The position numbers were made by a program, and so were the translations under genes. From assembly GCA_009886815.1 (NCBI GenBank), contig QXYP01000118.1, positions 2,668-16,512 of the forward strand: 13,845 bases of DNA, written 5' to 3'. The stretch is from Halieaceae bacterium (GTDB lineage: Bacteria > Pseudomonadota > Gammaproteobacteria > Pseudomonadales > Halieaceae). The notes below the pieces were generated by a model that worked only from the letters and a program-made list of their open reading frames with translations, was not told the DNA's origin and searched no databases. How positions within the stretch are numbered: position 1 is the stretch's first letter; every line of letters starts with the position of its first letter. Of the stretch, positions 1 to 8,700 are shown piece by piece.

Positions 1-434
1 CATAGAGGTTCATATAAAAAACTGTTGCTTGGCTCAAATGTCAAAACACCGTCAACCTGTTGCTGCCAATCCTCAGACTGATGTTGATTCCAGTGGGTCC
101 AAGCCTTATCGCGCGCCACTTCAGATGACCACAATAATACCCAGACCAAATCGAAATTTTCAGATTCAAATTGAGGTCTCAGAATATTGGCCGTAATCAC
201 CTCGTAAGCACCGGCATCAATAAGATCATTCCATGTTGCCGCTAATTCGGTCAAACGGGCTTCCGTAAAATCTGGCCCGGTTGATAACCACAGGTATTCT
301 ATGAGGGTCTTATCTTGATTTTCCTGCGACTGTTCTGGCGTAACGGGCGGACTATTGGTGATGACGGTAGTTTTATTCTGATCACACCCTAGGAGTAATG
401 AGGGGATGAGTATCAACAGTAATCCGTATTTCAT
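1..434 (-). CDS. Small lipoprotein, 3' end outside window
   Basis: The reading frame opens at an ATG at 434 and stays open to the window edge (144 codons seen). Residues 1-17 are a lipoprotein signal: Lys2, a hydrophobic run, then the lipobox LLGC with Cys17 as the lipidated residue. Asp18 at position +2 is, in E. coli, the signal for staying in the inner membrane. A ribosome binding site AAGGA lies about 11 bases upstream. After a polar linker (about residues 18-42) comes a compact domain with the spacing D-x-T-E-x-x-L-x-E-x-x-x-x-W and then D-L-x-x-x-x-x-W-(7)-K-x-W. The exported protein at 11174-11548 shows exactly the same two spacings, so the two are paralogues. The pattern suggests a small alpha/beta-barrel (NIPSNAP/Dabb-like) fold, but that is a guess; the function is unknown. 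Confidence 0.8.
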   Translation of the reverse strand, partial: MKYGLLLILIPSLLLGCDQNKTTVITNSPPVTPEQSQENQDKTLIEYLWLSTGPDFTEARLTELAATWNDLIDAGAYEVITANILRPQFESENFDLVWVLLWSSEVARDKAWTHWNQHQSEDWQQQVDGVLTFEPSNSFLYEPL

Positions 435-474
435 GGGTGGCGGTGTCCTTGGTATTGGGTCTGTGGATTTAGCG

Positions 475-525
475 TTAGAACAGGCGTTGCACGTTCCAGC
501 CGTTTTCGTCGAAAGGCGAGCTCAC
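475..525 (-). CDS. Possible 16-residue peptide with strong ribosome binding site
   Basis: A GTG at 525 opens a short frame (MSSPFDENGWNVQRLF) that ends with TAA at 475-477. It is preceded by GGAGGAGG at 533-540 with seven bases of spacing, one of the best Shine-Dalgarno sites in the window. It sits 59 bases after the stop of the 243-residue gene and 40 bases before the lipoprotein start, on the same strand, so it could be a leader or coupling peptide of that operon. It may instead be the remnant of a longer gene lost by frameshift. I do not recognise the peptide. Support is limited to the site and the frame. Confidence 0.3.
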   Translation of the reverse strand: MSSPFDENGWNVQRLF

Positions 526-584
526 AGTGAAACCTCCTCCAAGATACCAAGAAAAATGAAGTTACCCGATATTCATTTGGCTCA

Positions 585-1316
585 TCAATGACGCACTGAT
601 GTGATGTTGTGATGCTCAAACCAGCCCATTGTGATGCCGATATTGCGATTGACTTCGTTCATGCTGCGAACGTCGTGGGTGTGGACAAGGAGCTCGGACA
701 GTGGATTAAGAAACACGAGGAATGTGATCAATTCGTTGTCGGTTGCGCCAAACGCTATCGACTCTAAACGCTCGATCGCCGCTTTGATAAAAGATAGGCA
801 ACTATCGATAGTGACTACCACATTACTCTCAAACATCTCCCCGTCTTCGCCGCTCGCCCCCTGGTGTAGCGTTTCGGTCTGCTTATCTAAAAGCCTGATG
901 TAGTCTAGAGCGTAGTTGTACTTATCTAGCAATGTGGGCTTCTGGACAAGCTGCTCCAAGTTTCCAGCAAATCCTGGATGAATGCCCTCAACAATGGTAC
1001 CGATAGTTCGGCGGCTCGGTCGCCAGGGCCCAATGCAAAGCTCATCGTTAAATTTTATCCAGCCCGCTTGGTTGATTTTGACCTTGGCTGACTCTAAATA
1101 TTGGACGTAGCTGTTGAGTGCTTCCAGCCTCGCGCGCTTAACGTGCTGCCAGGTCTTCTCGGTATTATCGCCGTAGGGCAAAGCTTGGTCGATCACGTCC
1201 AGCTGTGAAATAGCGATGGCGGTCATGTAGTCCAAGCGCTCCAAGAGGTTGTAGCCCTCCAAGCGCACGTCGTCGGGTGCGGTTTTACGGCTGGTCATGT
1301 AGCTAATCTTACTCAA
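585..1316 (-). CDS. Hypothetical helical protein, 243 residues
   Basis: I do not recognise this protein. It starts at a TTG (1314-1316), chosen because GAGGAG lies six bases upstream; the first in-frame ATG (1296-1298, residue 7) has no good site. The sequence has no signal peptide or membrane segment and is mostly amphipathic helix. Two stretches, about residues 17-85 and 130-205, have a similar rhythm of long helices separated by a polar loop, but a repeat is not proven. The middle holds a Trp/Arg-rich segment (GPWRPSRR, about residues 97-104). The gene lies downstream of tRNA-Leu on the same strand, a usual place for acquired genes. No partner suggests a role. Confidence 0.6.
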   Translation of the reverse strand: MSKISYMTSRKTAPDDVRLEGYNLLERLDYMTAIAISQLDVIDQALPYGDNTEKTWQHVKRARLEALNSYVQYLESAKVKINQAGWIKFNDELCIGPWRPSRRTIGTIVEGIHPGFAGNLEQLVQKPTLLDKYNYALDYIRLLDKQTETLHQGASGEDGEMFESNVVVTIDSCLSFIKAAIERLESIAFGATDNELITFLVFLNPLSELLVHTHDVRSMNEVNRNIGITMGWFEHHNITSVRH

Positions 1317-1606
1317 GGGTAACTCCTCGTCTTCAGTCGGTTGCAGGACGCTGCAAACGTAGCGAGCACAGTTAACGCTTTAGTGGGTATTGAACCCTTG
1401 TCTATATCCGTCAGGGTATGTGCTGATGCCGCCAAAGTTGATCAACCCTACTGTACGGGATTGATGCTTTATGCAGCATTTACCGCATAAAACAGGCCAT
1501 CTGGCGTGCGTTTGTCCGGCACTGGCTTGGTGCTGGTTGGGAAGGAAGCTGTGGGCGCTGCAATTTTCGTATGGGCAGGTGCTTGAAGCACAAGGCGATC
1601 TAAATG
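1317..1606. other. Gap between tRNA-Leu and the hypothetical gene
   Basis: I see no gene in this 290-base stretch. The minus-strand frame that crosses it continues antisense-style through the tRNA and is not credible. It holds an inverted repeat at 1468-1491 (listed separately), a small GGGT/ACCC repeat at 1385-1397, and the GAGGAG ribosome binding site for the next gene. No U-rich intrinsic terminator for the tRNA is visible. Confidence 0.5.
1468..1491. repeat. Inverted repeat TTTATGC / GCATAAA
   Basis: Two perfect 7-base arms (1468-1474 and 1485-1491) enclose a 10-base loop. An alternative overlapping hairpin, ATGCT/AGCAT, is possible within it. There is no T-run on either side, so it is not a standard terminator. 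It lies about 115 bases 3' of tRNA-Leu and might take part in tRNA 3' processing or be a protein site; neither is shown. Confidence 0.35.
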
Positions 1607-1693
1607 TGGTGCCCAGAAGAGGACTTGAACCTCCACGCCCTTGCGAGCACTAGCACCTGAAGCTAGCGTGTCTACCAATTTCACCACCTGGGC
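1607..1693 (-). tRNA. tRNA-Leu (anticodon CAG)
   Basis: The 87-base cloverleaf includes an encoded 3' CCA (complement of 1607-1609). The acceptor stem GCCCAGG pairs with TCTGGGC (six Watson-Crick pairs and one G-U), followed by discriminator A. The anticodon stem CTAGC/GCTAG closes the loop TTCAGGT, giving anticodon CAG, which reads CUG codons. A long variable arm (GTGCTCGCAAGGGCG region) marks a class II Leu tRNA. The T arm is GGAGG-TTCAAGT-CCTCT. It closely resembles the E. coli CAG leucine tRNA. The flanks hold no repeat of its 3' end, so there is no evidence of an integrated element here. Confidence 0.96.
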
Positions 1694-1703
1694 ACAGGGG
1701 GAA

Positions 1704-1717
1704 CTCGGAATTCCGAG
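1704..1717. repeat. Perfect 14-base palindrome in the tRNA leader
   Basis: CTCGGAATTCCGAG is fully self-complementary. It lies between the predicted transcription start and the mature 5' end of tRNA-Leu. It could form a leader hairpin or be a protein-binding site; it may also be chance. Confidence 0.4.
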
Positions 1718-1724
1718 GGCGAGG

Positions 1725-1753
1725 AGACTAAGCTGGGTCGCTGCGGTTGTCAA
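1725..1753 (-). promoter_or_regulatory. Sigma-70 type promoter of tRNA-Leu
   Basis: On the minus strand a perfect -35 box TTGACA (complement of 1748-1753) is followed, after exactly 17 bases, by TAGTCT (complement of 1725-1730), four of six matches to the -10 consensus. The bases just after the -10 box are GC-rich (CCTCGCCC), the discriminator type linked to stringent, ppGpp-dependent control of stable RNA genes. The mature tRNA begins 31 bases after the -10 box. Confidence 0.75.
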
Positions 1754-1880
1754 TCTAGGCAGTTATTCGACCCATGGCGGATGGGCGCCCTCTCTGCGCA
1801 TTCCGCCCCTATTTGAACGTGCGAAGTGCAGGCTCCCGTTTTAATGTGGCATTCGTGTAAATAGATAGGCCGCCTCCATT

Positions 1881-2891
1881 ATGAATGGCATCTGTTCGAC
1901 CGTGCTTGATGCTATCGGCGATACCCCTATGGTGTCGCTAGCAGCATTTGGCAGCAACACTTTGCCGCATTTGTACGCCAAGCTAGAGTGTACGAACCCG
2001 GGCGGTAGCATGAAGGATCGGGCCGCAAAAGGTATGATCGAGTGGGCAGAGAGCGAGCACAATTTATCGCCGGGCGCCCGCATTGTCGTATGCACCTCTG
2101 GCAACATGGGGGTTGGTATGGCAATGGTCTGTGCCGTAAAGGGCTATCACCTCATGTGTTTGGTTGATGCCAAAATTAACCCTGCGACCGAAAATTGTTT
2201 GCATGTTTTGGGTGCTGAAGTCATCAAAGTCTACCAGCGTGATGAAACCGGGGGCTATCATCTGACACGGTTGAACAAACTCGATTCGGTTCTTGCAGAA
2301 TATCCCGATGCGGTTTACCTCGATCAATACGACAGTCCCGCGGCAGTAATGTCCCATAGCACGTCGACGGGTCCCGAGATTTATCATGCGCTGGACGGGC
2401 AAGTGCGCGCCATTGTTATGGTGGCTGGTACCGGTGGCAGTTCGATGGGCATTGCGCGCTACTTTAAAGAGCACTCCCCCCAAACTGACATTTGGCTGGT
2501 CGACGAGGCGGGCTCGCTGGCACTTCCGGGTAATGGTGGTGCCGGACCAAGACATCTCAATGGCATGGGTACCAGTATTGCGCCGGCCAATTACGGGCCA
2601 GCTGACTTTCACGCGTTTATTGATCATGTTGTTTACGTCAATGCCGAAGACAGTATTCGCGCAGCTATCGAATTGGCGCGGTGTGAGGGTATCTTGGTCG
2701 GAGGGTCGGGCGGTGCGGCTGTGCAGGTCATGCGCGATATCGCGGCGGCACATTACGGCCCAGACGACAATCTGGTCGCCTTGTTACCTGATCACGGTAG
2801 TCGATACACTGAAACACAGTTCGACCCTGATTGGCTTGCCGCACGGGGTATTAACGTTCCTGAGATTTTCAATGTGGAAGACGAGTCTTAA
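1881..2891 (+). CDS. SbnA-like PLP enzyme: N-(2-amino-2-carboxyethyl)-L-glutamate synthase (L-Dap pathway)
   Basis: A fold-type II PLP enzyme of the cysteine synthase superfamily, 336 residues. The PLP lysine is Lys45 in GGSMKDR (41-47). TSGNMG (72-77) is the substrate-binding loop and AGTGGSS (182-188) the phosphate-binding glycine loop. A second glycine-rich segment, GGSGGAA, lies near residue 274. In the SbnA family the enzyme joins O-phospho-L-serine and L-glutamate, and the product is cleaved by an SbnB-type dehydrogenase to L-2,3-diaminopropionate. The assignment over plain cysteine synthase rests on the next gene, an SbnB homologue whose ATG overlaps this stop (TAATG). An in-frame stop lies just upstream of the ATG at 1881, but the ribosome binding site there is weak. 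No clear promoter is seen. A plain O-acetylserine sulfhydrylase is the main alternative. Confidence 0.85.
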   Translation: MNGICSTVLDAIGDTPMVSLAAFGSNTLPHLYAKLECTNPGGSMKDRAAKGMIEWAESEHNLSPGARIVVCTSGNMGVGMAMVCAVKGYHLMCLVDAKINPATENCLHVLGAEVIKVYQRDETGGYHLTRLNKLDSVLAEYPDAVYLDQYDSPAAVMSHSTSTGPEIYHALDGQVRAIVMVAGTGGSSMGIARYFKEHSPQTDIWLVDEAGSLALPGNGGAGPRHLNGMGTSIAPANYGPADFHAFIDHVVYVNAEDSIRAAIELARCEGILVGGSGGAAVQVMRDIAAAHYGPDDNLVALLPDHGSRYTETQFDPDWLAARGINVPEIFNVEDES

Positions 2892-3913
2892 TGAATGAAG
2901 AAACACGCCTTCTTACTCAGGCTGACTTACAGGAATGTGGTGCGGCCGATATCGAGGTTGTGGGTAAGGCTCTAGAAGACTGCTTTGTTGCTCACGAGGC
3001 GGGTCAGTTTACTGCACCCCCCAGTAGCTTTTTAAAACGCCCGGAATGTCCTCATGTGGCCGATCGTATTATTGGCCTTGCGGGTCATCTCGGCGGAAGT
3101 TTTGATATTGAAGGGCTAAAGTGGATAGCAAGCGCCCATCAAAATCCTGCACGAGGCCTGCCCAGAGCCAATGCGGTGATTGTGTTAAACGACCCGGATA
3201 CGCGCCTGCCTTTGGCGATTATGGAGGGCGGCCTGATCAGCGCGATGCGAACCGCTGTAGTGCAGGCGCTGGCCGCCCGCTACCTGGCTAGATCGGATTC
3301 CACAGTCTTGGGCTTGGTAGGTGCAGGGAGAATAGGGGCGCTATCGGTTTGGGCCATAGGCCAGTGGTTTCCTGATTTGCGCGACATCCGTGTCTACGAC
3401 CTGTCAAAAGCACGCGCCGAGGCCTGTTGCGAACATTTGCAGAATCTGGGCTTTGCGGCGACCGCCGTATCAAGTTTTGAAGCGGCGCTTGCGCCCGCCG
3501 ACATCGCCCTAACGGCTACAACGGCCTATGACCCTTGGGCTACCCCTGCCTGCTTTAAATTAGGCGCACTATTTCTCAATGTCTCCCTCATGGATCCCGT
3601 GTTCGATACGGTCTCGCTGGCGGACAAAATAGTCGTCGACGATTGGGAGCAATGTGTACATTCGGATCGTGTTTTGGCGCGAATGCATCGTGCCGGTTTG
3701 GTTGATCGGGAGTCTATTCACGCCGAGTTTGGCGAGATCATCACGGGTAAAAAGTTGGGGCGCGAGCACGCTGATGAGCGAATTTTCTTTAACCCTTTTG
3801 GTCTTGCTATTGAAGATCTCGCTGTAGCAAAGGTGGTTTACGATCGAGCAATTGAGGCCGGTTTAGGCACGCCGATTCGCCTCGTCGATAAGGAGTGGGA
3901 CGTTCTATTTTGA
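2891..3913 (+). CDS. SbnB-like NAD-dependent dehydrogenase, ornithine cyclodeaminase family (L-Dap pathway)
   Basis: A 340-residue member of the ornithine cyclodeaminase/mu-crystallin family. The Rossmann dinucleotide loop is GAGRIG (144-149). Lys77 in GLKW and the motif SAMRTAVV (117-124, with Arg120) match the substrate-carboxylate and active-site region of the family. SbnB oxidises N-(2-amino-2-carboxyethyl)-L-glutamate with NAD+ and releases 2-oxoglutarate and L-2,3-diaminopropionate. Coupling to the SbnA-like gene (one-base overlap of stop and start) is the arrangement found in Dap-using clusters such as staphyloferrin B and zwittermicin. No siderophore synthetase of the IucA/IucC type lies nearby, so the Dap is probably meant for the NRPS encoded on the opposite strand. 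Ornithine cyclodeaminase or alanine dehydrogenase activity is less likely in this context. Confidence 0.87.
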   Translation: MNEETRLLTQADLQECGAADIEVVGKALEDCFVAHEAGQFTAPPSSFLKRPECPHVADRIIGLAGHLGGSFDIEGLKWIASAHQNPARGLPRANAVIVLNDPDTRLPLAIMEGGLISAMRTAVVQALAARYLARSDSTVLGLVGAGRIGALSVWAIGQWFPDLRDIRVYDLSKARAEACCEHLQNLGFAATAVSSFEAALAPADIALTATTAYDPWATPACFKLGALFLNVSLMDPVFDTVSLADKIVVDDWEQCVHSDRVLARMHRAGLVDRESIHAEFGEIITGKKLGREHADERIFFNPFGLAIEDLAVAKVVYDRAIEAGLGTPIRLVDKEWDVLF

Positions 3914-5106
3914 ACGCCCCTCTGCGCTATCGAGAAGTTGATGCCCTGCGGGGCTTTGCACTTTTTGGGGTGCTGTTGGTTAACCTCTATAGCTTTGGTG
4001 CTGACTCAATGGCTTGGGACGAACCCTTCAATCGCGCTTTTTGGCAGATAAAACACGTCTTTTTTGAATCAAAATTTTGGGGCCTTTTCAGCCTGCTTTT
4101 TGGCATTTCTTTTTGGCTGCAGACTCGATTAGCGCTGCAGCCCTGGCGCCTGCTGCGGCGCTATGGAGCTCTGCTGCTTTTTGGCTGCTGCCATGCTTTG
4201 CTGTTTGAGGGTGACATCTTAATGCTCTATGCCGAGTTTGGCGTGTTGTTGTTGCTAATGCACAAATGCTCAACTCGGGTTTTGGTCGTGATTGCCACCG
4301 CACTGCTGCTGATTTTCCCGTTTGCTCATTACTCGATGCCAGAGCGTGGCTTTAGCGATTCGGCAAGCACTGTTGCCGAGGCCAGACAGTGGTTGGAAGA
4401 AGATCGGGAGGACGGTCTTTATAGCACAGGATCTCTCGATGAGATCATTGCTGAGCATGCAAGCTACCTGCCTGAAATTCCCTGGCAAGACTACCAATGG
4501 CCCGATTCTGGATGGGCGGTATTTGCGCTGTTTTTATTGGGCTTCTGCTTCGCTCGAGAGGGTGGCTTGCAGCGGTTTACTCAAAGGCCGGAGAGGATAT
4601 TTAAGGCAGGCTGTTGGATGTTCTTGCTAGGTCTGAGTGCTATGGCAATCGAGGGATGGATGACTCAGGCATTGGGTTATCGCGTTTTCGGTGATACCGC
4701 CTCTGGTGGCGGGACGCAGCTTATGGGAGATCTTGTCTTTCTGTTTGGCACCCTGCTCCTGACCGCCGCGTGGTTTTGTCTGATGCACAGTTTTGCAACG
4801 CGCTGTAGCGAATGGTGGCTAGTGCGCGCCCTTGAGACGGTTGGGCGAATGAGTCTGACAACGTACCTTAGTCAAACGCTGATCTTCACCACCCTTTTTT
4901 ACGGTTATGGTTTGGGCTGGGCCTATTGGCTGGGGCCAGCGGCTGTTACCGGCCTAGCGGTTGCCATTTTTGTGGTGCAAATGCTGTTGGCAAAAGTTTG
5001 GTTTAACTACTTCTTGGTTGGACCTGTGGAGTGGCTTTGGCGACTTGCCACAGACCTGCGTCCCCCGGCATTGCGGGCAATGCCAGGGCAAGGTCTAGGC
5101 CCTTAA
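3910..5106 (+). CDS. DUF418 (YeiB-type) polytopic membrane protein
   Basis: An integral inner-membrane protein of about 398 residues. The N-terminus RYREVDALRGFALFGVLLVN is the hallmark of this family, and the C-terminal half has GRMSLTTYLSQT and the final GPVEWLWR motif of the DUF418 domain. About eight to ten hydrophobic segments are visible, with a polar insert of roughly 60 residues around the middle (EARQWLEEDRED). The family is related to membrane acyltransferases but has no settled function. The start is uncertain: TTG at 3910 overlaps the preceding stop as TTGA, with AAGGAG 14 bases upstream; GTG at 3895 would add five residues but overlaps that site. As the third gene of the Dap operon it may export, acylate or give resistance to the product (inference). 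Its last 104 bases overlap the convergent phosphopantetheinyl transferase gene. Confidence 0.85.
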   Translation: MNAPLRYREVDALRGFALFGVLLVNLYSFGADSMAWDEPFNRAFWQIKHVFFESKFWGLFSLLFGISFWLQTRLALQPWRLLRRYGALLLFGCCHALLFEGDILMLYAEFGVLLLLMHKCSTRVLVVIATALLLIFPFAHYSMPERGFSDSASTVAEARQWLEEDREDGLYSTGSLDEIIAEHASYLPEIPWQDYQWPDSGWAVFALFLLGFCFAREGGLQRFTQRPERIFKAGCWMFLLGLSAMAIEGWMTQALGYRVFGDTASGGGTQLMGDLVFLFGTLLLTAAWFCLMHSFATRCSEWWLVRALETVGRMSLTTYLSQTLIFTTLFYGYGLGWAYWLGPAAVTGLAVAIFVVQMLLAKVWFNYFLVGPVEWLWRLATDLRPPALRAMPGQGLGP

Positions 5107-5779
5107 AGCGGCCCTCAAAAAATGCCGATGCTGTTGAGACCCCTCGACTGCCTTTGGGATTCTGACAGACAGATAGGCCACCTTGGGGGTCGGGTATGAA
5201 GAGCGTGTCATTGAGCCCCTCGGCAAGACCGCAATTTCGATACTTTAGTGCCGCCTCTTTGAGCCGCCATATTCGGTAAAACAGGTCGGTTGCGGTTCCG
5301 GGGTCTGCTTGCTTCAGCGCCGTTGTCTCTGCGGCAGAAAAAAGGGCGTCCGCTAAGGCGAGAATATTGTGTTTTTCGTTGGCTATTTCCACATCAAGGC
5401 CAATTTTTTTAATGCCGGGGCTGACTGCAAAGATGGCGTGCGTTCTCGTTGAGCTGACGCTAATGGCACGATCATTTGTAAGGTGATCCTGGCTTGAAGT
5501 CGGCTTGGTGGGCGCGAATATGGCGCCAGAATCTGTGCCAAGAAGCCATCCTAAATAAGCTCGTCGCTGCACAAAAGCGCTGCGCGCGCCGGGGGCATGG
5601 AGTTCCTGCGCCCGTTGACGCTCTGGGGTGGTTAACGCGGCCTGACAATCTCGCTGAAAGGAGACATCATCAACATAGCGCCATAGGCAAATGTCGACAG
5701 TAAAGCGGCCGGCCTCCAGGGTGCCTCTGCAGCCGAGTTGCTTAAAAGCTGTAGCGAGATCACCGTTGAACTCGCTCAC
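5003..5779 (-). CDS. 4'-phosphopantetheinyl transferase, Sfp type
   Basis: A 258-residue protein that would transfer phosphopantetheine from CoA to the carrier serine of the NRPS encoded just upstream. The magnesium and CoA motifs are clear: IGLDVE (126-131, Asp129 and Glu131) and WRLKEA (171-176, Glu175). FSAAE (147-151) precedes the latter as in the Sfp/EntD family. The length is typical of that group. The GTG start at 5777-5779 overlaps the NRPS stop as GTGA, so the two are translationally coupled, which ties this enzyme to that NRPS. The usual histidine motif is replaced by SVSSTRTH (107-114), a modest deviation. The 3' end runs 104 bases into the DUF418 gene on the other strand. Confidence 0.92.
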   Translation of the reverse strand: MSEFNGDLATAFKQLGCRGTLEAGRFTVDICLWRYVDDVSFQRDCQAALTTPERQRAQELHAPGARSAFVQRRAYLGWLLGTDSGAIFAPTKPTSSQDHLTNDRAISVSSTRTHAIFAVSPGIKKIGLDVEIANEKHNILALADALFSAAETTALKQADPGTATDLFYRIWRLKEAALKYRNCGLAEGLNDTLFIPDPQGGLSVCQNPKGSRGVSTASAFFEGRFKGLDLALALPAMPGDAGLWQVAKATPQVQPRSS

Positions 5780-8700
5780 AGTGAGCGCTCCAAGTTGACT
5801 GGGCTACCGGCATGAACCCCGGTGGTCAACGCCATACCTTTCATTACCAGTCCCAGACCCTCAACGGTGGTTTCGGGTTCTAGCACGGCGCCTCCCATCA
5901 CCGTGGCGCCAAAATTAATGGCACTTCTTGACTTGATGACAGTTTGTTTTACTGACAGAAGTCTATGCTCAAAGCTGTGCAGTTGCAGCTGGCCCTGTAT
6001 GACACAGTTGTCGCCAATATCGACGGCATGCCAGTCAAAGGCCTGCAGGGGCTCGTGAATTAACGTGTTACTGCCAATGCGACAGCCAAAGGCCCTCAAG
6101 AAAGGATTGGCCAATACCGAGCCCCCTAGGTGACGAAGGGCGGGTCCGGACCATTTGAAAAAACAGTCCTGAGCCAGAAAGTAGGTAAAGTGTCGCAGCG
6201 ACCAAAAGGGCGTTTGATGATTTTCTCCCCAGCCTTTGGGAACAAGACACCGTTTGGTCGTTAAAGCCATAATCTGTAAGCATACGGTAGTGCCCATAAC
6301 GGCAGTCAGGGTTTCAAAAAAAGACGGTAAATTGAAGGTGCTTGCGACCAGTAGCATCAACCCGAGAACCAATATGGGCATCGCGGGAATCAGCGCAATG
6401 CCCATGAGATCGCCAAATAAAATACGCAGCATGAACAGTGCCCAGGTTGGAGCGTCAGTGCCCCTCGCCTGACCTTCAGGCTGGGCAAATTCAATCACTG
6501 GATTTCCTGCCAGTACTGACATGGAAGGTATTGGCACTGCTGGAGAACGGCGAAATTGATGATCGCCTACAGGGGTGCTGACACCCAGTAGGAGCTGGTC
6601 AGGCAAGGCACCCGCCTCAGACACGCTGTTATTGCCCAAAAAGGTATTGTTGCCAAAATTCAGGGGGCGTAGATGAAGCCATTCACCCTCATCATCGAGC
6701 ATGCCAGTGCGGCACCCGTTGGCCATAAATATATTTGGCTGGCTGGTGAGCATTTCGGGTACTAAATTGATCATGACGTCGCACTCGCTGGCCCCTGTTT
6801 TGCCGTAGTTCACTCCGGCCAGACGTCGCAAATATTGACCGGTTAGCGTCCATGTCCACAGCCGCTGTATTTGATTCATTTTTTCTTGTCGATACCGCAG
6901 AAACACGGCGGCGACGCTGGACCCCGATAATATACCTGGCCGATAGGCCGTTAATCTCAAGAACAGGCAAGTCAGAACTGATGTCACTACCAGTGTTAAC
7001 CAGGCCGCGAGTACGGCGCTTAGGAAAAAATCGGTGAGAAGTTGCAGTAGCGCGGCACTATTGTTGTTCGTTGCGGTGTCGTAACTCCCTAACAGCCAGT
7101 TTGAAATGCCGCTTAAAATCAGGGCAGCGGGGAGCACAAAAAGCAGGCATTCAATGGCAAGTTGCACAGTAATGCCACGAAGCTCGGAAGCGGTTCGGCT
7201 TTGGGCTGTAGGTATTAGGTCGTGCTGTCGTTTCAGTCGCATGCAGCTGCCCACGGGATCAACATTGACTCCGTCGATCATTTGATAATCACCGATTATC
7301 GCCTCTTGCCGAGTTGCACTGAGGGGCGTCAGCCAACAATACTGACCCAAGGTCACGCCGGGACCCAGTAAAGCACGCTGCCCCACTTTAGTGCCTTTGC
7401 CCACGCTTACCTTACCAACGATCAGTTGGTCACCTTGCCAGCGCTGGCTGCTTATTTGGGCGCCACTTTGCACAACAACATCGTCTTTGAACGTAAGCAT
7501 GTTCAAGGGCCCCAGAAATTCAGCGCTTTGAGAAATATGGGTTCGCTTGCCAATATTCGCCCCTAGTGCTCGCAACAACCAGGCATAGATCCCAGGTGCT
7601 CGCAGCCATCGACCCATGGGCTGCAAAACCGAGCGCTGCTGGCTGTCTAACCACCAAACGTGTAGGTGCGCACGGCTCCATTTTGGGTAACTCTTTCCGC
7701 TAGCAATGGGTGACTTGAGCAGTCCTCGTAAGACCTTGACCCAAGCTAAATTCAGGAAAGGAACGCCCAGGTAAAAAATAAAGGCCAGTAGGGTGTAGAC
7801 GATGAGGCTGGCGGTATCCCCATTGAGGAAAGTCACCTGAGGGTCGCCCCAGGCCAATAAAACAACCAAACCCATCACGGTTGGTAGGCGCAGCAATACA
7901 ATGCCGACGGCTTGCAGCAGTGTGAAATGCCAGGGATGCAGTGCTCCATGTGTCGAATCTGTCAACGTTGCTGCGGTAGAGTTCGGAGTTATTACTTGGG
8001 CCTCATCTGGCTCCATCACTGGGCTGTGGGGCAGCTGAGCAGCAAGCCTGGCTGAGCGAAATTCGGTCAGTAAATCGCGAACAGAGACTTGAAAGCCCGC
8101 TTGCCGTAAAGCCTGCGTAAGCTTTGCCATGGCAATCGAGTGCGCCCCCCAACTGACAAAATCATCGTCCCAGCCCAGTGTGGAGCCTAGTATTTCACGG
8201 CAAATATTCAACACGCCTTCGTTCTGGGTGCTCTCAATCTCGGCATCATTTTGATGGGGTGTCCCCGCAGTGGTTACGGGTCCTTCATAGCGAGGTAAGA
8301 CGGGTAGCTGCTGACGGTCGATTTTTCCAGACAGCGGCTTAAGCACAAATTCAGAGACCAAGAAAAATCGCGAGGGCACGGCGTGGTCTGGGAATTGCTG
8401 TCCCAGCTTTATCTGTATAGACCGTACCCAATTTTCCGGTGCCGGCATGGGTAAATGACTTTTTGAGTTGGAAGGCAGTTGTGCGGGTGCAATGATGAAC
8501 GCAATGAGCTCATCATTGCGGTAGTCGACGACAGCCGTGTCAATTTCCTCAATAAAGTCTTGAAGAAATGATTCTATGCCCTGTGCCTCCACACGGTGTC
8601 CGCGAACTTTAAATTGGGCATCGAGTCGTCCCAAAAATTCAACTTGACCCGTGTCGGGGGCTATACGACAGCGATCGCCAGTACGGTAGAGGCGACCAAA

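Noticed and set aside
1385..1397. GGGTTCAATACCC on the minus strand, resembling a tRNA T arm
   Set aside because: Only three pairs continue the stem and no acceptor, D or anticodon stem can be drawn around it.
1468..1491. Terminator for tRNA-Leu
   Set aside because: The stem is AT-rich, the loop is long and there is no T-run on the minus strand.
1469..1753. 94-codon minus-strand frame covering tRNA-Leu and its promoter
   Set aside because: It reads through the tRNA and its promoter; the frame is a by-product of the structured RNA and has no ribosome binding site.
1881..3913. A staphyloferrin B-like siderophore locus
   Set aside because: The SbnA/SbnB pair is present, but no IucA/IucC-type synthetase, siderophore exporter or TonB receptor is seen; the NRPS is of Pls type.
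5776..7600. Hexapeptide-repeat domains read as a serine O-acetyltransferase or sugar acyltransferase
   Set aside because: They are continuous with the NRPS in one frame and alternate with membrane pairs, as in the Pls/PosA C-terminal region.
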